DNA of 16,157 nt, taken from H111-94 sp034436045 (lineage in GTDB: Bacteria; Chloroflexota; Ktedonobacteria; Ktedonobacterales; Ktedonobacteraceae). This document shows positions 6,013 through 13,011 of this stretch, one piece after another; the first letter of the stretch is position 1, and every line of letters starts with the position of its first letter. A program made the translations under genes and the position numbers. The notes under the pieces are model-generated. The model saw only the letters and a list, made by a program, of their open reading frames with translations. It ran no database searches and was not told the DNA's origin. The stretch lies in the NCBI GenBank assembly GCA_034436045.1, contig DAOTVZ010000125.1:1-16157 (forward strand). Direction: 5' to 3'.

Positions 6013-7602
6013 GTGGGTTCTGAATATATCGGGCCAGCACCTGATCCGCGTTTGTCGCCGCCACAGCCACCTCCTTCTGAGCATCGAGATGACAGCGCGA
6101 CCCAGGAGCCGGCCTACCGTGAACACGTTACCGGTGGATTGGTCTTACACCCGGCGGATGCGCCGTATTTTCGGCCTGCTTACCCGCCCAACGGCCAGCA
6201 TCCTTATTATTATCAACCCGCTCCCTATGGAGCGTATCCCTTTTATCCCAACTACGCGGGGTATTACGGTTATCCTGGCTATCCGCCGTACCATTATCCT
6301 TATCCTTACTACTATCCCTATCCGGCACCGCCTGCACGCCCGAAGCGCGATGGCTATCTGCTAGGGGTGTCCATTGCCTCCTTCATCTGCTCTATTCTTG
6401 TGCTGCTCGGTGGGGCCGTAAGCCTCATGTTGCTCGCGCTCGTTACGCTGGTGCCCGCCTCACAAACGACGGGGGCGGATCAACTCTTCAGCAGCGACGT
6501 GTTATTCACCGCGCTGGGGGTGGCGGGTATCGTTGGTGGTGGTTTCAGCCTGTATCATAGTATTCGTTCACTCTTCCTCAGAAAGCCATCCGGCGAGTTC
6601 AAATTGCCCTGGTTCTGGCTCTTTCTGGTTCTCTATATCGCCCTGCTCGTGCTGGCAGGCTTTATGGCTTCCAGTGGCAACGCCGTCTCCGATCCACCGC
6701 TGACTATTCTGCTGATTGCCCTGGCCGGTATCTTGCCCGCGCTGACCATTCTAGCGCTGGCATTGCGCCGTCTGCATTTCCCACACAATGCGCCCTGGCC
6801 CACAACCTGGCGGCGTTTCACGCTGGCGATTGTCAGTGGCGCAACGGTCGCCATTCTGCTGGCTTCCATTTTTGAGTTGATTCTTACCGCCGCGCTGGCG
6901 GTGAGCCTGGGTATCACCAATCTCACCTCCATTGACAATCCCAATGCACCTATTCCCAACGACCCGCGCGCAATTATGTTCCTGCTCGTCCTGGTTTCGG
7001 TCATTGCACCGCTGGTTGAAGAAACGGTCAAACCGCTGGCGGTGGTGGTGCTGATCGGACGCATCCGCAGCGCAGCCGAGGCTTTTATTCTTGGCATGAG
7101 CTGCGGCATCGGCTTTGACTTGATCGAAACCTCCGGCTACATCAGTATGGGCTACAAGGATTGGCTGGATGTCGCGCTCCAGCGTAGTACCGCCGGTCTG
7201 CTGCATGGGCTGGGCGCGGGCATGGTTGCGCTGGGCTGGTACCTGTTGACGCACAGGAAAGAGCGTCGTCATTCTGCGCTGCTCGCTCTGGGTTGCTGGG
7301 CCTATGCCATTCTGCAACACGCGCTGTGGAATGGTGCCTTTGTGCTGCAACTGCTGCCCGCGCCGGTCGGCCCCTACCTGAGCAATGGCAATCTCCATCT
7401 CGGTCCGCTTAATCTGCCATCGTTCATTATTGTGTATGTCATTGCTTCCATCATCATGGTGGCTTTTCTGTTCTTCATCACTGGCAAGCTGCGCGGCAAA
7501 TTCTCGCCACCCGCCGCGCCGCCTTCCAGCGGTTCAACTGAGCCGCGCCGCCAGCCATCGGCAAGTGCGTTCCCTGGCATACAACAGGTAGGGGCAAAAT
7601 AA
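6013..7602 (+). CDS. PrsW-family intramembrane metalloprotease with Pro/Tyr-rich N-terminus
   Basis: A protein of 529 residues. PrsW-type enzymes (peptidase family M82, CAAX-protease superfamily) cut membrane proteins within or near the bilayer; Bacillus PrsW cleaves the anti-sigma factor RsiW. Residues 1-112 are soluble, with an extreme Pro/Tyr-rich tract (about 52-109). Several membrane helices follow (about 115-147, 164-185, 199-220, 230-250, 269-300, 322-350, 355-372, 394-413, 421-447, 468-490). Family motifs are EETVK (336-340), GIGFDLIET (365-373), His398 in LLHGLGAG and His436 in QHALWNG; the glutamates and histidines are the likely active-site residues. The C-terminal tail (about 495-529) is Pro/Ser-rich. 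Ordinary PrsW proteins are much shorter, so the N-terminal extension is notable. The start is GTG at 6013; TTG at 6004 is the alternative. The upstream zinc-ribbon protein is a candidate substrate by position only. Confidence 0.88.
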   Translation: MGSEYIGPAPDPRLSPPQPPPSEHRDDSATQEPAYREHVTGGLVLHPADAPYFRPAYPPNGQHPYYYQPAPYGAYPFYPNYAGYYGYPGYPPYHYPYPYYYPYPAPPARPKRDGYLLGVSIASFICSILVLLGGAVSLMLLALVTLVPASQTTGADQLFSSDVLFTALGVAGIVGGGFSLYHSIRSLFLRKPSGEFKLPWFWLFLVLYIALLVLAGFMASSGNAVSDPPLTILLIALAGILPALTILALALRRLHFPHNAPWPTTWRRFTLAIVSGATVAILLASIFELILTAALAVSLGITNLTSIDNPNAPIPNDPRAIMFLLVLVSVIAPLVEETVKPLAVVVLIGRIRSAAEAFILGMSCGIGFDLIETSGYISMGYKDWLDVALQRSTAGLLHGLGAGMVALGWYLLTHRKERRHSALLALGCWAYAILQHALWNGAFVLQLLPAPVGPYLSNGNLHLGPLNLPSFIIVYVIASIIMVAFLFFITGKLRGKFSPPAAPPSSGSTEPRRQPSASAFPGIQQVGAK

Positions 7603-7613
7603 GACATAAGACG

Positions 7614-7648
7614 GGGGCCTGGCTTGATAGTGACAGGCCCCTATTTCA
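7614..7648 (+). terminator. Probable terminator after the PrsW-type gene
   Basis: An 8-bp GC-rich stem (GGGGCCTG 7614-7621 and CAGGCCCC 7634-7641) with a 12-base loop is followed by TATTTC. It begins 12 bases after the stop codon. The T-tract is short, so termination may be partial. Confidence 0.5.
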
Positions 7649-7760
7649 TGTGAATGCCGACAATGTGGTAGAATGGAAGCGTGCCACCAGAGGTATCCCA
7701 AAGCCACATCTGATTCGTACTAAAGGTAGTAATTGAGCAGATTACGCTGAAGCAATGTGG

Positions 7761-7766
7761 AAAGGA
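7761..7766 (+). promoter_or_regulatory. Ribosome binding site supporting the kinase TTG start
   Basis: AAAGGA lies 10 bases before the TTG at 7777. This supports initiation at this non-ATG codon. Confidence 0.4.
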
Positions 7767-7776
7767 TCAGCTACAT

Positions 7777-9582
7777 TTGATATCGTCAGATAATACCCAT
7801 GATGGCGGATTGGTTGAGCTGCAAGGACAGCCTTCCGTTCATTCCTCTCAGGACGTTGCATATTTACAACAGTTGCAGGCTTTCTCATCGAATCAGGCGG
7901 CATGGCAGGCCGCCTTGCTTCAGGCCGCGCACGACGCCTTTATCGTCCTGAACGCAGAGCAGCGTATCTTCTTCTGGAATCATGGTGCCGAACGACTTTA
8001 TGGCTGGTCAGAGCAGGAAGCATTGGGACAAGAGGCTTATAGATTGCTGAAGACACAATTTCCGGTGCCATTGGCGGAAATATTGCGCGTCTTGCACGAA
8101 CAAAAATACTGGGAAGGTGAACTGGAACATACCAGGAAGGATGGCACGCCGCTCGTGGTCGCCAGTCGCTGGACGCTACTGGAGCAGGATGGCTCTTCCT
8201 CGCCTATGATTTTAGAGGTGAATCGTGATATTACCGATCTTAAGCGTACATTGATCCATCTGAGCTTCCTGACCGAGGCCAGCAGGCTGCTGGTTTCTTC
8301 ATTCGACTACAAAGAAGCATTGATTCAGATTGCGCATCGTGCCGTGCCTATAATCGCCGACTGGTGCCGTGTGGATTTGTTGCGTGAGGATGGCACACCT
8401 TATCCGCACGTCATCACCCATGTTGATCCGACAAAGGTGGCCTGGGCCTATCGATTGAACCAGCAGGCATCCTATAATCCCGATGCCCCTGCCGGTCTGG
8501 CCGCCGTGCTGCGTAACAAGCGGCCAGAGTTCTATCCTTTTATTTCAGATGAACTGCTTGCTGTTGCCGCCAGGAACGAGCAACAACTGGCTCTGTTGCG
8601 TGGTCTCGGCTTCTCTTCCGTCATCATCATGCCCCTGGTGGTGCAGGGGGAGAGTATTGGTGCAATCACCTTTGTCACTACAGAGACCAAACGTCACTTT
8701 ACGCCCACTGATCTGGCGATGGTTGAGGAGCTGAGCGGGCGCATCGCGCAAACAGTCGAGAAGGAGCGCATCTATTGGCGCTTACAAGAACTTAACAATA
8801 CTCTGGAGACGCAGGTTGAGCAACGTACTCAGGAATTGCTTCAACTCAACAAGGAGCTAAAACGCAGTAATCAGGAGCTTGAGGAATTCGCTTACGTTGC
8901 ATCCCATGACCTGCAAGAGCCGTTGCGCAAGATACAGGCCTTTGGCAACTTGCTTGAGGAAGAATTTGGTCAGGCGCTGGGCGAGGGCAAATTCTATCTT
9001 GACCGCATGCGTAACGCTGCCTCGCGCATGCAGGTTCTGATTAACGATCTGCTGACCTTCTCGCGCGTCACTACGAAAACACTGCCATTTACAGCAGTGA
9101 ATCTAACGATCATCGCTCATGAAGTGGTCAGCGACCTGGAAGCGCGCATTCAAGAGACGGGTGGAACCGTTGAGATCAATGACCTGCCCATTATTGATGC
9201 CGACCCGTTGCAGATGCGGCAGATGTTGCAAAACCTGATCGGCAATGCTCTGAAGTTTCACCGACCCGATGAGTTGCCGCTGGTCACGCTTTCGGCTCAG
9301 TACAGTACCAATCCACAGACAAAGGAACCACAATGCACCTTATTTGTTCAAGATAATGGAATTGGTTTTGACGAAAAGTATCTTGATCGCATCTTTACCG
9401 TATTCCAGCGACTCCATGGACGTAGCCAGTATGAGGGCACCGGCATTGGTCTGGCCGTTGTACGTAAGATTGTTGCGCGGCATGGGGGAAGCATCACTGC
9501 CAGAAGTACACCGGGGCAAGGTTCTACTTTCATTATTACTTTGCCTATTCATCATGCCACTGGAGAAGGATCAATACTATGA
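7777..9582 (+). CDS. Soluble PAS-GAF sensor histidine kinase
   Basis: A cytoplasmic protein of 601 residues with no membrane segment. Domains in order: a PAS domain (about 44-157, with VLNAEQRIFFWNHGAERLYGW), a GAF domain (about 165-328), a coiled coil rich in Gln, Leu and Glu (about 330-372), a HisKA dimerisation helix with the phospho-accepting His377 (YVASHDLQEPLRKIQ), and a HATPase domain (about 440-591). The ATP-site boxes are NLIGNALKF (486-494), DNGIGFD (526-532) and EGTGIGLAVV (553-562). The HisKA sequence is of the phytochrome-like kind that often works with Rcp1-type receivers, and such a receiver is the next gene. The GAF domain has no obvious bilin-binding signature, so the signal is unknown. 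The start is TTG at 7777. The stop overlaps the next start as ATGA, so translation is coupled. Confidence 0.92.
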   Translation: MISSDNTHDGGLVELQGQPSVHSSQDVAYLQQLQAFSSNQAAWQAALLQAAHDAFIVLNAEQRIFFWNHGAERLYGWSEQEALGQEAYRLLKTQFPVPLAEILRVLHEQKYWEGELEHTRKDGTPLVVASRWTLLEQDGSSSPMILEVNRDITDLKRTLIHLSFLTEASRLLVSSFDYKEALIQIAHRAVPIIADWCRVDLLREDGTPYPHVITHVDPTKVAWAYRLNQQASYNPDAPAGLAAVLRNKRPEFYPFISDELLAVAARNEQQLALLRGLGFSSVIIMPLVVQGESIGAITFVTTETKRHFTPTDLAMVEELSGRIAQTVEKERIYWRLQELNNTLETQVEQRTQELLQLNKELKRSNQELEEFAYVASHDLQEPLRKIQAFGNLLEEEFGQALGEGKFYLDRMRNAASRMQVLINDLLTFSRVTTKTLPFTAVNLTIIAHEVVSDLEARIQETGGTVEINDLPIIDADPLQMRQMLQNLIGNALKFHRPDELPLVTLSAQYSTNPQTKEPQCTLFVQDNGIGFDEKYLDRIFTVFQRLHGRSQYEGTGIGLAVVRKIVARHGGSITARSTPGQGSTFIITLPIHHATGEGSIL

Positions 9583-10022
9583 GCAATAAAAATCCAATAG
9601 TCATTTTGATGGCCGACGATGACGAAGACGATATCTTACTGACACAAAAAGCTTTCAAACAGGGCAAATTACTCAATGAATTGCATTGCGTGCGTGATGG
9701 CGAGGAATTGCTGGATTATCTCTTCCATCGTGGCGCGTATAGCGACCCGACCACTGCGCCGCGTCCCGGCGTGATCCTGCTCGACCTGAATATGCCCAGG
9801 AAGGATGGGCGCGAAGCCCTGAAAGAGATCAAAGAGCATCCCGACCTCAAAGATATTCCCGTCGTCGTCTTCACCACTTCCAAAGCGGAAGAGGATGTCT
9901 ATCGCTCATATAAGCTGGGTGTCAACTCTTTCATCACCAAACCGGTTACGTTCGAGCGTTTGATCGAGGTCATGCAAATGCTCGGTAAATACTGGTTTGA
10001 AATCGTTACGCTGCCTCAGTAG
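9579..10022 (+). CDS. Single-domain response regulator, Rcp1-like
   Basis: A protein of 147 residues consisting only of a receiver domain. Asp69 (VILLDLNMP) is the phosphorylation site, Asp13 to Asp15 (ADDDEDD) form the acidic pocket, Thr99/Thr100 (FTTS) the switch position and Lys121 (ITKPV) the conserved lysine. No output domain is present, so it works by protein contact or as a phosphate shuttle. Its four-base overlap with the PAS-GAF kinase (ATGA, 9579-9582), a good AAGGA eight bases upstream, and its Rcp1 resemblance make that kinase the likely phosphodonor. Receivers of this group usually pair with phytochrome-like kinases that have the same H-box style. The receiver-kinase fusion follows after 13 bases. 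Confidence 0.93.
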   Translation: MSNKNPIVILMADDDEDDILLTQKAFKQGKLLNELHCVRDGEELLDYLFHRGAYSDPTTAPRPGVILLDLNMPRKDGREALKEIKEHPDLKDIPVVVFTTSKAEEDVYRSYKLGVNSFITKPVTFERLIEVMQMLGKYWFEIVTLPQ

Positions 10023-10035
10023 GAGAAACAAACGG

Positions 10036-11172
10036 GTGACTATACAGCACTATCAGACAACGGTTGCTACAGTGCTACTCATCGAGGATGATGAGGAGGA
10101 TTTTATTCTCCTGCGCAAGCTGCTTTCACGCATTCCCCACGCACACTACCACGTTCTGTGGGAGCGGTCATTTGAAGATGGCCTGGCCCATATGCAGCGG
10201 ATCGATCACGATATCTGTCTGGTGGACTACCGCCTGGGGGCAAGAAGTGGAATGGAACTATTATATGAGGTACGCCAACGGGGCTACAACCGCCCCATCA
10301 TTATGCTGACAGGGGCCAGTGTAGGCGATGTTGATATTCAGGCCCTGCAAGCGGGGGCCGATGACTACATCACCAAAGAATCGCTGCAAAGCGAACTGCT
10401 CCATCGCACGATACGCTACGCCATTGAGCGTCGCAAGGCCGAGCAGGAGCGCGAACGCTTGCTGCGCGAACAGATCATTCGCGACGAACGCGAGGCGCGT
10501 CGCAATGAGTTTATCAGCATGGTTGTCCACGAACTGAAAACGCCGCTCAGCAGCCTCAAAGGTTATGCACAACTCCTCAGCAGGCGTACCAGCCGCAGTG
10601 GCGACGAACAGACGATGCAACTGGCCAATAAGATCGATCAGCAAACCACGCTGCTGGCCAATCTGATTGAAGACTTACATGACATCAATCGCATCGAGGG
10701 TGGCAAGCTGCAACTGCGCAAGAGCGACTTCGACTTCGATGAACTGGTCAGCGAGGTCATTGAAAGCGTACAATTGACAACGGAGCAGCATCAGCTACAA
10801 AAAGAGGGCGTGACGACCAAAACCGTGTACGCCGACCGCGAACGCATCGGCCAGGTCCTGACCAACCTGCTTACCAATGCTATTAAGTACGCCCCAAACA
10901 CGGAGCGCATTCTGATAAAGCTGTCGGCGGATGCCCATAGCGTCACCGCCTGCGTGCAGGACTTTGGCCCCGGCATCCCCAAAGATCAGCAGGCGGCCAT
11001 CTTTGAGCCGTTCTACCGCATCGAGCGTCCACAACAGAGGAGCGTCGTTGGTCTTGGTCTGGGCCTCGCCATCGCCTCTGATCTGGTTCGACGCCACCAG
11101 GGCCACATCTGGGTCGAGAGCGAAGAGGGACAGGGAGCTACCTTCTGTTTCACCATTCCCGTAAGGACGTGA
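10036..11172 (+). CDS. Receiver-histidine kinase fusion (REC-HisKA-HATPase)
   Basis: A soluble protein of 378 residues with the receiver first and the kinase last. Receiver (about 11-130): acidic pocket Glu17, Asp18 and Asp19, phospho-accepting Asp64 (CLVDYRLG), Thr92 and Lys114. A charged coiled-coil linker follows (about 130-158). HisKA: His165 in MVVHELKTPLSSLKGY. HATPase: NLLTNAIKY (277-285), DFGPGIP (309-315) and GLGLGLAIA (339-347). There is no DNA-binding or other output domain, so the receiver probably controls the kinase or takes phosphate from an upstream partner. The start is GTG at 10036, with AGGAG ten bases upstream in the preceding gene's stop region; the longer frame to 9997 overlaps the receiver gene. 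The final output of the operon, a transcription factor or other effector, is not in this window. Confidence 0.92.
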   Translation: MTIQHYQTTVATVLLIEDDEEDFILLRKLLSRIPHAHYHVLWERSFEDGLAHMQRIDHDICLVDYRLGARSGMELLYEVRQRGYNRPIIMLTGASVGDVDIQALQAGADDYITKESLQSELLHRTIRYAIERRKAEQERERLLREQIIRDEREARRNEFISMVVHELKTPLSSLKGYAQLLSRRTSRSGDEQTMQLANKIDQQTTLLANLIEDLHDINRIEGGKLQLRKSDFDFDELVSEVIESVQLTTEQHQLQKEGVTTKTVYADRERIGQVLTNLLTNAIKYAPNTERILIKLSADAHSVTACVQDFGPGIPKDQQAAIFEPFYRIERPQQRSVVGLGLGLAIASDLVRRHQGHIWVESEEGQGATFCFTIPVRT

Positions 11173-11189
11173 TGTATCAGTTCTTACGG
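11159..11189 (+). terminator. Hairpin overlapping the kinase stop codon, possible terminator
   Basis: A 10-bp stem with one G-T wobble (arms 11159-11168 and 11180-11189) has an 11-base loop that contains the end of the gene, including most of its TGA stop. It is followed by ATGTTTAAAC, a poor T-tract. It is the best candidate for ending the three-gene signalling operon. Confidence 0.4.
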
Positions 11190-11193
11190 ATGT

Positions 11194-11626
11194 TTAAACT
11201 GCTAATGGGGCGGGTAGCGCCCCACGAGCGAAGAGCACGATACTGTCGCGTCGCACATGCTCAATGAATGTCGGATCCCATTCTTGCATCGTGCGTGTAG
11301 AAAACATCACCTGTACCTCGCGTGGTGCGTCTAGATGCCGGTTATAAGCTTGACCAAGAAGATGAGAGAGAGGTCCTCCCTGGTACAAAACAGTCTTCCC
11401 ACCACTCTGCTACCTCTTCTTCTCCCAGGTGACGCAAAAATCTTCCCAACCGGGTATGGCTGTCTTGAAGCTTCTGGTGTTTTGTAGCACAGCCATAGGC
11501 AATCCAGTGAAATGCTGCTCCCCAGGCCCCTTCAATTACTACACGCGCTGCATAAGGGGTAGATTGCAGAGGTATAACGGTTTTCTCAATATCTTCGGCT
11601 GCTTGCCGATGCCCTTTAGCCAGCAT
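11194..11626 (-). pseudogene. Remnant of a HEPN/nucleotidyltransferase pair joined out of frame
   Basis: Two partial frames lie head to tail on the minus strand. The first (11626 to 11342, 94 residues, ATG with GAGG upstream) reads like the N-terminal part of small HEPN-type proteins: YAARVVIEGAWGAAFHWIAY, then DSHTRLGRFLRHLGEEEVAEWW. After WW it loses sense and stops. The second (open from 11409 to 11194, 71 residues, no good start) ends in TFIEHVRRDSIVLFARGALP, which resembles the C-terminus of MNT-type nucleotidyltransferases (typically IRREGIVLY). The GSRARGD-type catalytic core of a nucleotidyltransferase is missing. The simplest reading is an internal deletion that removed the HEPN C-terminus and the nucleotidyltransferase N-terminus and joined the rest out of frame near 11390-11410. 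Intact pairs act as toxin-antitoxin or defence modules. Family naming is from memory of sequence patterns, so it is moderate. Confidence 0.5.
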
Positions 11627-11723
11627 ACAATTGCCTCGGTCAGGATACTTATTTCTCTTCGCTAAGCAACTTGCCACCTTGTTCTATTGCGTATACAGCA
11701 TAGCAGATTTTGCGCCAATACGC

Positions 11724-11762
11724 AAAAATGGGTGTGGCCTGACATAAAGCAAGCCCACCCAT
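11724..11762 (-). terminator. Intrinsic terminator of the DUF4395-thioredoxin operon
   Basis: On the minus strand ATGGGTG (11762-11756) pairs with CACCCAT, and the stem continues as GGC/GCC past one bulged base. It is followed by a T-run (complement of 11724-11728). It lies about 50 bases after the thioredoxin stop codon. A second small hairpin (11708-11727, TTTTGCG and CGCAAAA) follows at once. Confidence 0.7.
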
Positions 11763-11809
11763 CAATCAGATAATGCTCAATTTTCGGCTATAGCAGCCAG
11801 ATATGTCAC

Positions 11810-12319
11810 CTATACGGTCATTGCCAGCACTGTATCTATCTGTTGCAGCAGGCGTTGTGTGCTGGCAAAACCGTAATTAACAGCATGAACGTGGCCCTTT
11901 GCATCGACGATGACCGTACTGGGTACGGTCAGAATATGGTAGCGCTGCGTCAGTTCGGGCGAGGCGGGGGCATCGACCTCTATCACGGTGACACGCTCAC
12001 CCATCTCCTCTCGCACGCGCTGTAGCGCCGGTGCCTGCAATCGGTGGCACTGGTGACAGTCATCGCTGCTGAATGCTAGAATACGCACCGCCGTCTCCTT
12101 ATTTGTATCTGATCCTGCTTTGTCTGTCCCTGTCTTGCTTACTTCTACTATCCCATCAATCGCATTTTCTGCATCTTGCAGCATTCCCGGCACTAATGGT
12201 TCAGCGCCCAGAGCCTGCCGACGGCGCATCTCTACAAAGCGTCTGCCCATCCAGACCAGCAGGGAGAGCAGTAAGGTGATTAGCACCAGCACGCCCAGGC
12301 GCACAAGCAATGGTGACAT
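11810..12319 (-). CDS. Membrane-anchored thioredoxin-like protein
   Basis: A protein of 169 residues. Residues 5-25 form one N-terminal membrane helix followed by a basic stretch. Residues 26-75 are a charged linker. Residues 76-169 are a thioredoxin fold with the active-site motif Cys88-His-Gln-Cys91 (SSDDCHQCHRL) and the cis-proline Pro133 (TVPSTVIVD). The CHQC pair differs from the common CGPC, which usually means a different redox potential or partner. By the positive-inside rule the RRFVEMRRRQ stretch after the helix suggests the thioredoxin domain may face the cytoplasm, though this is not certain. The start at 12319 has GAGGAG seven bases upstream, inside the DUF4395 coding sequence. 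It begins two bases after that gene's stop, so the two are translationally linked. Confidence 0.88.
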   Translation of the reverse strand: MSPLLVRLGVLVLITLLLSLLVWMGRRFVEMRRRQALGAEPLVPGMLQDAENAIDGIVEVSKTGTDKAGSDTNKETAVRILAFSSDDCHQCHRLQAPALQRVREEMGERVTVIEVDAPASPELTQRYHILTVPSTVIVDAKGHVHAVNYGFASTQRLLQQIDTVLAMTV

Positions 12320-12321
12320 AT

Positions 12322-12813
12322 TTAGACTCCTCGCCAGTGGAAGTTGCCCTCGTAACGCACACGCGGTAGCAGGCCGAGGCGACCGAGATGATAGTAGACA
12401 AAGCAGCCCGCGCAAAAGCCCACTGTCAGGTTGATGCCCGCCAGCACGAAGACGATCAGGTCAAGCACCCAGCCGACCGTCGTAAGCCTTGTCAGGAAGA
12501 GCAGGATGCTGGCGGCAAGCAGGAAGGCGGCACCAACGCCTTGCGCAAAGCGATGTGGTGCCGGGTCATCCTCGACGATGCGCGGTCGCAACAGGCCCAG
12601 TGGCACTACAACCCACTTATAGAGCAAACGATATGGACTGACCGTCGGCATCAGTGCGCTCAGTACCATTATGATGGCCGTTACCAGCGCCAGCCAGGGC
12701 TGGTTAAAGACAAAAGCCAGCGCCGTCAGCAGTACGGTACATCCTTGCGAGAACTTCCCCAGATGCGTATCCACACGCAATGCATGTTCTTGAGCGGCAG
12801 TAGCGTTCTCCAT
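12322..12813 (-). CDS. DUF4395 family membrane protein
   Basis: A protein of 163 residues with about four membrane helices (roughly 25-38, 40-58, 92-110 and 114-140). The family pattern is recognisable: VDTHLGKFSQG near the start, RPRIVEDDPAPHRFAQGVG in the middle (77-95), and Cys134-x2-Cys137 (NLTVGFCAGCFVYY) near the end of the last helix. DUF4395 proteins have no settled function, but they commonly sit beside thioredoxin-like genes, as here. The Cys pair at the membrane edge suggests thiol exchange with the adjacent CHQC protein (inference). The start is ATG at 12813, since AAGGAG lies eight bases upstream; the GTG at 12822 would overlap that site. It is the first gene of a two-gene operon. 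Confidence 0.88.
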   Translation of the reverse strand: MENATAAQEHALRVDTHLGKFSQGCTVLLTALAFVFNQPWLALVTAIIMVLSALMPTVSPYRLLYKWVVVPLGLLRPRIVEDDPAPHRFAQGVGAAFLLAASILLFLTRLTTVGWVLDLIVFVLAGINLTVGFCAGCFVYYHLGRLGLLPRVRYEGNFHWRGV

Positions 12814-12829
12814 TCTTGACACTCCTTTG

Positions 12830-12853
12830 GCAAGACGTATGTCTTGCTATAAT
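12830..12853 (+). promoter_or_regulatory. Inverted repeat abutting an extended -10 box (plus strand)
   Basis: A perfect 7-base inverted repeat, GCAAGAC-GTAT-GTCTTGC (12830-12847), runs directly into TATAAT (12848-12853), and the TGC before it makes an extended -10. A TTGGCA (12827-12832) stands 15 bases upstream, short for a -35. On the plus strand this could drive the UbiB-family gene with a repressor at the repeat. On the minus strand the repeat lies in the DUF4395 leader, between promoter and ribosome site. Confidence 0.5.
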
Positions 12854-12867
12854 GCCTCGTAAAGAAC

Positions 12868-12888
12868 TTGAGTTATTGTATCAACAAA
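12868..12888 (-). promoter_or_regulatory. Operator candidate downstream of the DUF4395 promoter
   Basis: On the minus strand TTTGTTGAT (12888-12880) starts exactly 20 bases after the -10 box, and TTGA-N9-TCAA dyad symmetry spans 12868-12884. The 9-mer, its offset and the dyad spacing match the element downstream of the cysI promoter. The dyad here is less perfect. Confidence 0.5.
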
Positions 12889-12908
12889 GTAATGAATTTA
12901 CTTGCTAA

Positions 12909-12938
12909 AGTATAGTATCTGGTTGGGGTGGGTGTCAA
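12909..12938 (-). promoter_or_regulatory. Sigma-70-type promoter of the DUF4395-thioredoxin operon
   Basis: On the minus strand TTGACA (12938-12933) and TATACT (12914-12909) are 18 bases apart. Transcription would begin near 12902 and leave a leader of about 90 bases. It diverges from, and overlaps the upstream region of, the UbiB-family gene. Confidence 0.75.
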
Positions 12939-12971
12939 GAAAAGAGCTAGTATGGTCAAAAAATTCTACGG

Positions 12972-12977
12972 TATAAT
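12972..12977 (+). promoter_or_regulatory. Possible -10 box close to the UbiB-family start
   Basis: A perfect TATAAT lies 34 bases before the ATG at 13012, a suitable place for a short leader. No recognisable -35 is found at 16-18 bases, so this is weak. The extended -10 at 12848 is the alternative. Confidence 0.3.
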
Positions 12978-13011
12978 ACAGATATATCGAAATGGGCAGA
13001 AAGGTTCTTGT

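Noticed and set aside
6633..7398. Two long minus-strand frames (6633-7109 and 6751-7398)
   Set aside because: Both are antisense to the PrsW-type gene, with composition typical of reversed membrane-protein codons.
11206..11224. Seven-base hairpin as terminator for the kinase operon
   Set aside because: No T-tract follows on either strand, and it lies inside the remnant frame on the minus strand.
11429..11665. Plus-strand frame of 78 codons
   Set aside because: It is antisense to the HEPN-like fragment, which has the better start signal and a recognisable pattern.
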